A stretch of DNA of 64,000 bases from UBA1020 sp964520495 (lineage in GTDB: Bacteria > Patescibacteriota > Saccharimonadia > Saccharimonadales > Saccharimonadaceae). Location: the NCBI GenBank assembly GCA_964520495.1, contig CAZFMZ010000002.1, positions 62,001 through 126,000 on the forward strand, written 5' to 3'. Position numbers and translations under genes: made by a program. The notes beneath the pieces were generated by a model, which was not told where the DNA came from, searched no databases, and was given only the letters and a program-made list of their open reading frames with translations. This document shows, in pieces, positions 57,928 to 64,000 of the stretch; position 1 is the stretch's first letter; the number at the start of each line of letters is the position of its first letter.

Positions 57928-58341
57928 GTGCAAACGCAAATCTCGAAATACCCCACCACGTTCTACCGCGTCTCGCTGAAGGCGGTGATTCGCAATGCGA
58001 AAGGTGAGGTGCTGCTTGCGAAAGAGGACGAAGGCGACAACTGGAGCCTACCTGGCGGCGGCTGGGACCACGGCGAGACTGAACGCGAAGCGTTGGCGCG
58101 CGAACTGTTCGAGGAGGTGTCGTATCGGGGTGACTTTTCGGCGACGCCCTTCGCCACGGAGATATTCTGGCTTGATCACCGCAAGGCGTGGCTATTATGG
58201 ATCGTCTATGACGTGACGGTTGAAAATTATGACTTCGCGGTGGGCCGCGACTGTACGGCCGTCGCCTTCCACGACCCGAAAGTTTTCAGAGACTCACCGC
58301 ATACTACTGAGCAGTGGGTGTATACCCATTTGAACCATTAA
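57928..58341 (+). CDS. Nudix hydrolase
   Basis: 137 residues with G-G-G-W-D-H-G-E-T-E-R-E-A-L-A-R-E-L-F-E in parts and E-V-S, the Nudix box (the last Gly is Ser). Cleaves nucleoside-diphosphate-linked substrates. GTG start 7 bases after TATACT (57915-57920), leaderless. Substrate unknown. Confidence 0.9.
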   Translation: MQTQISKYPTTFYRVSLKAVIRNAKGEVLLAKEDEGDNWSLPGGGWDHGETEREALARELFEEVSYRGDFSATPFATEIFWLDHRKAWLLWIVYDVTVENYDFAVGRDCTAVAFHDPKVFRDSPHTTEQWVYTHLNH

Positions 58342-58354
58342 TCTCTCGTAACGA

Positions 58355-59734
58355 CTACTGATGTGCGATGCGGTTGGCGGCGACGCGAACGGCTTCGCTC
58401 CAGCTCAAAAAAGCATGCGGCGTGGCAGCCAGCTGAGCGGCGGTCAGGTTGTATTTGACGGCCAGCGCCAACTCGTGGATGATTTCGGCGGCATGCGGCG
58501 CGACGACGGTGGCGCCGATGAGTACGCCGTTCTTGTCGGCGATAAGTTTCACGAACCCGTCGCGAAAATCACTGGTGTTGGAGCGGGCAATCATGTTCAG
58601 CGGCGCGATACCTTTCTTGACAGTCAGGTCGCGTTTCAGGCAATCATCTTCGCTCAGGCCGACCGAGGCGATGCCCGGGTGGGTGAAGGTGAGTCGCGGT
58701 GTACCGGTGTAATCGGGGGTGATTTTCTGCTTCTGTAGCAGGTTGTGGGCTGCCACGCGGCTTTCAAGCAGCGCGGTGTGGGTGTGGCTGAACTGACCGA
58801 GCACGTCGCCGGCTGCGTAGATATGCCGGGCGCTGGTCTGCAGGTTCGCGTTCACCTCGATACCCTTGGGCGAATACTTCACGCTGGCATTTTCAAGGCC
58901 AAGGTCAACACTTGGCCGACGGCCACAGGCGATCAGGATGTCATCGACCCGGACGGTACGTTCAACGCCGCCGCGGGTATAGGTGACCTTGCGTCCCAGG
59001 CCTTCTTTCTGAGCTACCAGCACACGGGTCTGGGTGAGGGCAGTCACGCCTTTTTGTTCTGTCAGCAGCCGCTCCATCAGTTGGCCGACTTCTTCGTCTT
59101 CTTTCGGCAGCAGGCGTGAAGCGATATCGGCGATATACACCTTGGTACCGAACGTTGCCATCATCTGCGCCAGTTCGACGCCGATGGTACCGCCGCCGAT
59201 GATGAACAGGCTCTTAGGCGGCCGGATGACTTCAAGTAGCGTGCGCGGTGTCTGGTAGCCGACGTCGCTCAAGCCCTGCACGTCCGGGGCGACCCAGTGC
59301 GAACCGGTGGCGATCAGGAATTGCTCGGCAGAAAGGTGGCGACGGTTGATGCTGATCTCGTTCGGACTCAGGAAATGAGCGGCCGAATTGTAGGTCGCGA
59401 TACCTTCGTTCTCGTAGAAGCGACGGTTGCCACCAGCACCGGTACGTTTGACGGCCAGCTCCTTCCAGGCACGCAGGGAAGGGTAGTTGTAGCCGAGCGT
59501 GTTCGAGCGCAGGCCGAAGCGGGAGCCGTGGCGGGCCTCGTCGTACAGATGGGCGACGTGGAGCAATGATTTGGTCGGTATGTCGCTCCAGTTCGGTGAA
59601 TCGCCGCCGAAGGTGTCGGCTTCGACGATAGCGACGCGCTTGCCAGCCCGGGCGGCGAGCGATGCGGCCGCGCTTCCACCAGCGCCACTGCCGATGACGA
59701 TGAGGTCGTAGTCAAATGTATTCTTTCGTGGCAT
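58355..59734 (-). CDS. Flavoprotein disulfide reductase homologue lacking the active-site cysteines
   Basis: 459 residues with the full lipoamide dehydrogenase/mercuric reductase fold: FAD loop G-S-G-A-G-G, NAD(P) loop G-G-G-T-I-G-V-E, Y-A-A-G-D-V-L-G FAD motif, dimerisation domain. The redox motif C-L-N-V-G-C is S-P-N-W-S-D (Ser46, Asp51), and the C-terminal His of H-P-T is Phe442; only Glu447 stays. So it cannot do disulfide exchange but may still transfer electrons from NAD(P)H to FAD. Last gene of an operon with an ATP-cone protein and a membrane protein. Confidence 0.85.
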   Translation of the reverse strand: MPRKNTFDYDLIVIGSGAGGSAAASLAARAGKRVAIVEADTFGGDSPNWSDIPTKSLLHVAHLYDEARHGSRFGLRSNTLGYNYPSLRAWKELAVKRTGAGGNRRFYENEGIATYNSAAHFLSPNEISINRRHLSAEQFLIATGSHWVAPDVQGLSDVGYQTPRTLLEVIRPPKSLFIIGGGTIGVELAQMMATFGTKVYIADIASRLLPKEDEEVGQLMERLLTEQKGVTALTQTRVLVAQKEGLGRKVTYTRGGVERTVRVDDILIACGRRPSVDLGLENASVKYSPKGIEVNANLQTSARHIYAAGDVLGQFSHTHTALLESRVAAHNLLQKQKITPDYTGTPRLTFTHPGIASVGLSEDDCLKRDLTVKKGIAPLNMIARSNTSDFRDGFVKLIADKNGVLIGATVVAPHAAEIIHELALAVKYNLTAAQLAATPHAFLSWSEAVRVAANRIAHQ

Positions 59735-59749
59735 GAGGCTAAGGTCTCC

Positions 59750-60037
59750 TTACAGTACCAATCGGTGGTGTTTATATAGGTAGGCGGCTTCCGGATGGAT
59801 ACGATGCAGATGCTCGGCGGCCTTACGGCGTAAATCGTGCGAGGTTACTTCAGATTTGCGGCCACACCAGATGATAACGGCCTCGCAGACGTTAGTGGCA
59901 GCGGTTTCAGCTTCGCCCTCCGGGCTTCGCACGCTCAAGCAGGCGGCCAGGACGCTGGCATGCAGTTTGTCGCGCGTGAACTGCTCCGTCGGCCGTTCGC
60001 CGCCCCGTTTGACTACATCAATGAGCTGCCCAGGCAT
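59750..60037 (-). CDS. Stand-alone ATP-cone domain protein
   Basis: 95 residues, whole protein is one ATP-cone: V-V-K-R-G-G-E-R-P-T-E-Q-F-T-R-D-K-L, V-T-S-H-D-L-R-R-K-A, and A-A-Y-L-Y. In ribonucleotide reductase and NrdR such domains bind ATP/dATP as a switch; here it is free. It is one base from the membrane gene and 15 bases from the flavoprotein gene. Confidence 0.75.
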   Translation of the reverse strand: MPGQLIDVVKRGGERPTEQFTRDKLHASVLAACLSVRSPEGEAETAATNVCEAVIIWCGRKSEVTSHDLRRKAAEHLHRIHPEAAYLYKHHRLVL

Positions 60038-60038
60038 G

Positions 60039-60767
60039 CTACATGACTCCCATGGCCGCCGACATGACGGCCGGGCTTAGCACGCGGTCAACGTAGACGT
60101 AAAACCCAAGGATCAGCAGGCCGCTGCCGGCCGCGAACTGCAGGAAGCGTTTGTGTTCTTCGCGCCACTGTTGGATACGACTGATACGGTGACCGCCACC
60201 GATTAGCATATGGACGATCAGCAGGGAAGATAGCGAGATGAGGACGTACAGCAGGATGCCACCGAGCTGCCATAGGGCCGGCAGGCTTAACAGGACTAAC
60301 GCGCTGACCAGCATGGGTGGCACGATGAACAGGAACTCAGCGATGACACTGGTGAGCCCGAGCGAGAACGCTTCGGCCGCCTGCTTGGTCTGCTTGGTGC
60401 GTTCGGCCAGGAAGAGGGCAAGGGGGCGGGGAATCCATAGCGTAGTCCCCTGCTCTCTTCTGTAGTAAAAAATCCATACGGCGACACCCAGACCGAACAG
60501 TAAACCGCACACGGCAATCCAGGCGAACATCATGTCGGTACTTTTAAGCAGTTTCTGGGCGAACAGCGCGATCGTCGACAACATGAATAATGTCATGACC
60601 ACGACGCCGAGCGTGAACGAGCCCGATAGTCGCAGCAGACGCCTATGGGAATGCTTGGCACCGATGGTGTGGCTAGAAAGCAGTGTCAGCATGCTGACAC
60701 TTAGCTGGAAGCTGGCGTGAACCAGTGCAGCCATGGCGACGATAATGAGTGATTCGAGCGGTTGCAT
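60039..60767 (-). CDS. Polytopic membrane protein
   Basis: 242 residues with about six hydrophobic helices and a basic cytosolic loop (F-L-A-E-R-T-K-Q-T-K-Q-A). Resembles LysE/DsbD-like small transporters in layout only (V-H-A-S-F-Q-L-S-V near the start). It starts the operon with the ATP-cone and the flavoprotein, so electron or small-molecule transfer across the membrane is conceivable. Confidence 0.6.
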   Translation of the reverse strand: MQPLESLIIVAMAALVHASFQLSVSMLTLLSSHTIGAKHSHRRLLRLSGSFTLGVVVMTLFMLSTIALFAQKLLKSTDMMFAWIAVCGLLFGLGVAVWIFYYRREQGTTLWIPRPLALFLAERTKQTKQAAEAFSLGLTSVIAEFLFIVPPMLVSALVLLSLPALWQLGGILLYVLISLSSLLIVHMLIGGGHRISRIQQWREEHKRFLQFAAGSGLLILGFYVYVDRVLSPAVMSAAMGVM

Positions 60768-60933
60768 GATGTTTATTTGTAAGGGTTTCCTTATGTATTT
60801 TATAGCATAAGCGGGGTCAAAAGGCCATTTCGCCTGAAAAAGGTATTGCTTTTTTAAAGCTTTTATGCTTAAATAGTGCTACGAGTAAATAAAACAAACA
60901 AGCCGTCAAAGGCTACAAGGAACATCGCACCTT

Positions 60934-61065
60934 ATGGAAACCAACATCGACACCCAAGAGACTTTCACCAGCTGGAGCCGTGAGCGCAGCACCGAAGAGC
61001 TACGCAGCTTCGTCACCAGCCGGCTGGCCATACTGACCGACGATATTGATCTTGAGCTTGCCTAA
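60934..61065 (+). CDS. Small acidic protein, 43 residues
   Basis: M-E-T-N-I-D-T-Q-E-T... ending D-I-D-L-E-L-A; helical, acidic, no family. AAGGAACATCG lies before the ATG. The promoter TTGCTT, 17 bases, TTAAAT (60846-60874) shares a 15-base string with the YtxH operon promoter. The stop overlaps the end of the YggT gene on the other strand. Confidence 0.5.
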   Translation: METNIDTQETFTSWSRERSTEELRSFVTSRLAILTDDIDLELA

Positions 61066-61463
61066 ACAGTCGTACGTGGCTGGTTCAGTGTCAACAGCTT
61101 GCCGATACCGATGGTTAGCAGGGCGTAAATGACGATTGCAACAAGTGAGCTGGTCTCAAAGTAAGACAGGCCAAAGGTCGGTTCGCCGAAGATGCCGTTG
61201 AACGGCGCGACGAATATACCGGACAAACCGTAGATGAAGTCGACGAATGGACTTCCCTGGTTGGCACCGAGCAGCAGGAAGACGAATCGCAGGGCGATGA
61301 GCGCGATGATGGCTCCACCAAGGTAATAGACGACCCGTCGTGCGATGACGGCACCTGGTACAGTGCTGCGCCTGGCTACCGTTTCCTGGCGGACGCCGGT
61401 GTCACCTGCGGCAGCAGTGCTATTAGTTTCTCGTACTTCGGTTGTTTGACGATCTTCTTGCAC
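61062..61463 (-). CDS. YggT-family membrane protein
   Basis: 133 residues: a disordered N-terminal half, then two hydrophobic segments with F-V-D-F-I-Y-G-L-S-G-I-F-V-A-P-F, the YggT pattern. Probable role in membrane or cell-shape maintenance. Two hydrophobic helices at the C-terminal side. Confidence 0.75.
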   Translation of the reverse strand: MQEDRQTTEVRETNSTAAAGDTGVRQETVARRSTVPGAVIARRVVYYLGGAIIALIALRFVFLLLGANQGSPFVDFIYGLSGIFVAPFNGIFGEPTFGLSYFETSSLVAIVIYALLTIGIGKLLTLNQPRTTV

Positions 61464-61530
61464 GATACTTCTCCTATTCGTTAGGTTGTGAATACCATTG
61501 TAGCACCGTCATCATGTGGCGCTATGCTAG

Positions 61531-62142
61531 CTAGAGCTTTGACGCGTCCGGTAGGAGCATCATGCAGCCGGAGATGTTGGCTGCCCGGTTGAGGGTACGC
61601 GCTACAGGGTCACCGGTGAAGTTAGGGCTGCCGGCCGTGCTGTAAACGGGTCCCACTGGGCAGGTGGAGTCTTCAATCGTATACCATAACGCGACGACCG
61701 GGTCGCCGTTATGAGTATAGTTGTAGCCGGTCCCATACAGGTAAATTCCGACGAACCCTAATCCGTCCGATTCACGGACGAGAATCTTCTTGCTGGGCAT
61801 CGGCAGGTTGCCCGATAGATAGGGCCGTAGGTTATTACGACTCGCCGCATTCGCAGTGTTCGCGATGACCGAGTTTGATTGCCGACAGCCGGCGGTCGTG
61901 CCGTTTAGCACGTCGTATTCCTCACCCAGGCACATAGCACCGGTGGCAGGATAGGCGCTGTTCTCCAGGGCATATTGACGCAGCGCTTTCTCGTACGCCC
62001 TGACGGCGCTGACCGTTTTCGCATTTTCCGCTCTCACCTGCACTCCATTGAACGCGACGACCGTGATGGCAGCCAAGATGGCGATGACTACGATGACGAT
62101 CAGCAGCTCGACAATGGTGAAACCTTTTTGCTTTGCCCACAT
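61531..62142 (-). CDS. Type IV prepilin-like protein
   Basis: 203 residues: K-G then F-T-I-V-E-L-L-I-V-I, a classical prepilin cleavage site with Glu at +5, followed by the conserved N-terminal helix and a globular domain with three or four Cys that can form the D-region disulfide. GGAGGT lies just before the ATG; promoter TTGACC, 17 bases, TAGACT. Builds type IV pili used for attachment or DNA uptake. Divergent from the pilin at 62241. Confidence 0.9.
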   Translation of the reverse strand: MWAKQKGFTIVELLIVIVVIAILAAITVVAFNGVQVRAENAKTVSAVRAYEKALRQYALENSAYPATGAMCLGEEYDVLNGTTAGCRQSNSVIANTANAASRNNLRPYLSGNLPMPSKKILVRESDGLGFVGIYLYGTGYNYTHNGDPVVALWYTIEDSTCPVGPVYSTAGSPNFTGDPVARTLNRAANISGCMMLLPDASKL

Positions 62143-62240
62143 GATACCTCCAGTCTAGGGAAATGTGGGTCAATGGTCAAACTGATGTGAAATAACGGCG
62201 GGCAAACGCCCCGGCTAAGTGCTTATGCTATACTTCTGAC

Positions 62241-62747
62241 ATGTTATCGACCCATCCTCAGAGAGGATTCACAATAGTCGAGCTGCTCATTGTGATAGTA
62301 GTCATTGCGATTCTGGCATCGATCTCTATCGTGGGATATAACGGTATACAGAACCGAGCAAACGATAACGTCGTTTTGGCCGACATATCAAATATTCGTA
62401 AGAAACTAGAGATTGCGAATGTTGACCTGGGATATTACCCGCGAAGTTACACGGATTTCACTAATTATGCCTCATATAAATTATCAAAATCTTCTTACGA
62501 CGTCTCGCTGAATAACGCCTACTATATTACTGACATAGCTAACAATACCTATGCTTTAGGCTTGCGTTCAAAATCGCTCAAAGGGTATATTCTCACTAAC
62601 TCTGGGCTGCAAGAGAATGTAAGTGTGAGTGCGAATGCTACAGCCAGCGCGATTGGTGTGTCATGGAATGTGTCGGGCACGTATGCCCTTCAAGGCTTTA
62701 ACATCTCTAACGGTAGCTGGAACTCCGGTTGGATTTGGACGAACTAG
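62241..62747 (+). CDS. Type IV prepilin-like protein (second)
   Basis: 168 residues: R-G then F-T-I-V-E-L-L-I-V-I-V-V-I, nearly identical N-terminus to its neighbour but an unrelated, Asn/Ser/Tyr-rich, cysteine-free C-terminal part. AT-richer than the surroundings. ATG lies 6 bases after TATACT (62229-62234): leaderless. Confidence 0.85.
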   Translation: MLSTHPQRGFTIVELLIVIVVIAILASISIVGYNGIQNRANDNVVLADISNIRKKLEIANVDLGYYPRSYTDFTNYASYKLSKSSYDVSLNNAYYITDIANNTYALGLRSKSLKGYILTNSGLQENVSVSANATASAIGVSWNVSGTYALQGFNISNGSWNSGWIWTN

Positions 62748-62833
62748 CCAGGATTCACTTTTTCACGCTGCAGGCTTAATCAAGTACAGCGAGTTTCCAA
62801 AGTAAAATGGCCACACGGGTGACCATCTTACTT

Positions 62834-62910
62834 TGGTAGCAGCGACAGGAATTGAACCTGTGACCTTAGGCTTATGAGTCCTACGCTCTAACCAACTGAG
62901 CTACGCTGCC
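62834..62910 (-). tRNA. tRNA-Met(CAT), elongator
   Basis: GGCAGCG/CGCTGCT acceptor (G1-T72 wobble), normal D arm with T-T-G-G-T-T-A, anticodon loop CTCATAA, variable loop AGGTC, T arm and encoded CCA. Sequence type fits elongator tRNA-Met rather than initiator. Confidence 0.9.
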
Positions 62911-62973
62911 ACGTTGGTAGATTGTACCAGACCGTCAACGGTTTTTCCAGGGGTGAATGCTACAATAGTGAGC

Positions 62974-63585
62974 ATGAAACGAGTCATTCTCGCCAGCCAG
63001 TCACCACGGCGCAGTGCCCTGCTTTCGGCCATGGGTATACGATTCGAAACCATGGTGAGCGGTTTCGACGAGCAGCTTGATAACGACCGCGACCCGGTGC
63101 TGGTCGCCAAAGAGCTCGCGCTCGGTAAAGCGATGGCCGTGGCCAGGCTTCATCCCGATGCCTTTGTCATCGGTGCTGATACCATCGTCTCGATTGACGG
63201 CCACCAATTGGAGAAACCACGTGACGAGCAGGACGCCCGTGACATGCTGAGACTTCTCGCGGGTAAGCCGAACTACGTGACGACCGGCTTGGCAGTGGTA
63301 TGCGTGAACGAGAATGTTCGTCTGACCGGGGCCGATACGACAGCCGTATTCTTCGCACCATATGACGAAAAGCGGGTGAACGAATATGTTGCCACCGGTG
63401 ACCCGATGGACAAGGCGGGTGGGTACGGTATCCAAGCGCTGATGGGGACGATGATTACGGGAATTGAAGGTAGGTACGACACAGTGGTCGGATTACCGTG
63501 CGCGCCGCTAGCTAAGTTGCTTGCTCAATGCGACATTGCCGGCCAGGTACCGGACGAAGAAACAATACGATCGGTCACCGACTAA
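62974..63585 (+). CDS. maf: Maf-family nucleotide pyrophosphatase
   Basis: 203 residues: L-A-S-Q-S-P-R-R start, I-G-A-D-T-I-V and Y-V-A-T-G-D-P-M-D-K-A-G-G-Y-G-I-Q motifs. Hydrolyses non-canonical nucleoside triphosphates. ATG lies 7 bases after TACAAT (62961-62966): leaderless. Confidence 0.95.
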   Translation: MKRVILASQSPRRSALLSAMGIRFETMVSGFDEQLDNDRDPVLVAKELALGKAMAVARLHPDAFVIGADTIVSIDGHQLEKPRDEQDARDMLRLLAGKPNYVTTGLAVVCVNENVRLTGADTTAVFFAPYDEKRVNEYVATGDPMDKAGGYGIQALMGTMITGIEGRYDTVVGLPCAPLAKLLAQCDIAGQVPDEETIRSVTD

Positions 63586-63789
63586 CAGGTTTACGATTGG
63601 CGGCTCGATGCGAGGGGTATATACTTAAAGAGTACTCCCCGCGACACACACTGGCCTTGCTTGGCAAAGCGTCCCTCCGGGTGAATCATCCATCGTCTTC
63701 GGACGTCTGACGGCAAATGAAACGGGCCACGGGCGCACGGGCGAACAATTTAAACCGCCGTTTCTCTGAAACTATTTGGAGAACTTTTG

Positions 63790-64000
63790 ATGGATGATGA
63801 AATCTTTTTGAACGAACGGGTCGACGTGGTGGCAACCTTTCACGGCGGTCACCACCCTTGCCTGCCGGTGCGGTTCCGGCGGGCCAACGGGCGGGAAGTG
63901 ACCGTGACCGAACTGGGCCTGAAACATCCGACTATGAAGGGAACGCGCATGGTACACGTATTCGATGTGACGGACGGAGGCGCTGATTACCGGTTGGAGT
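63790..64000 (+). CDS. Conserved hypothetical protein (3' partial)
   Basis: At least 70 residues, running off the window: M-D-D-E-I-F-L-N-E-R-V-D-V-V-A, then V-T-E-L-G-L-K-H-P, V-F-D-V-T-D-G-G. Small beta-rich protein; no named family. TATACT at about 63621 gives a leader of about 150 bases, and the ATG has no clear ribosome-binding site (G-G-A-G at about 63778). Confidence 0.6.
   Translation, partial: MDDEIFLNERVDVVATFHGGHHPCLPVRFRRANGREVTVTELGLKHPTMKGTRMVHVFDVTDGGADYRLE

Overview
This window looks like chromosomal DNA of a Candidatus Saccharibacteria (TM7)-type bacterium of the Candidate Phyla Radiation, with moderately high GC. The case rests on gene content, not on a marker gene. The genes are compact and often overlap. 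The aspartyl-tRNA synthetase is short and lacks the bacterial insertion domain. There are many small membrane or secreted proteins without recognisable function, type IV prepilin-like proteins, tail-fibre-like surface proteins, a MurC-type ligase, and almost no biosynthetic genes. TGA is used as a normal stop, which argues against the recoded Gracilibacteria/SR1 lineages. Many genes start 6-8 bases after a -10 box, so leaderless mRNAs are probably common.

Layout. 1-3.2 kb: end of an O-antigen-ligase-like gene, a LexA-type DNA-binding domain without protease, and a membrane-anchored class A beta-lactamase-like protein; then tRNA-Asn. 3.4-12.5 kb: a stress/signalling region with a baeRF-type release-factor paralogue, a YeaQ/YmgE-type membrane protein, a multi-PAS histidine kinase with three receiver proteins, and a Crp/Fnr regulator. 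Four Crp-like operators lie at exactly the same distance upstream of the -10 box of their targets, which outlines a small class II regulon. 12.6-24.9 kb: an assembly gap of 100 Ns and a cluster of secreted or membrane-anchored surface proteins, including one of 1357 residues. 24.9-30.9 kb: an F1-type ATPase operon (epsilon, beta, gamma, alpha, delta, b) that lacks subunit a. The c-subunit position is taken by an exported protein ending in a c-like hairpin without the ion-binding carboxylate. A 35-codon prepilin-like gene is divergent from it.

31-53 kb: mostly housekeeping and transport: two CorA-family transporters, a LysM-CHAP wall hydrolase with a structured leader, a DHA2 efflux pump behind a leader peptide, DsbA, a CBS/CNNM protein, a KefB-type antiporter, AspRS, MsrA, a MutY-like glycosylase without iron-sulfur cysteines, MscS, TsaC, TrmB, MazG, an HD protein, MurC and a second MFS protein. 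54.0-56.8 kb: an AT-rich two-gene island (ParB-like DGNRR protein plus D12-class adenine methylase) between a tRNA(CAU) gene and partial copies of its 3' end. 57-64 kb: an FtsB-like protein, initiator tRNA, Nudix hydrolase, an operon of a membrane protein, a stand-alone ATP-cone and a flavoprotein-disulfide-reductase homologue without its active-site cysteines, then YggT, two divergent prepilins, tRNA-Met, Maf and a partial conserved gene.

The strongest candidates for something undescribed are the F1-like ATPase with a non-ion-conducting-looking c-like partner, and the compact Crp/Fnr regulon. All functional assignments are from reading the sequence and known family motifs; no searches were run.
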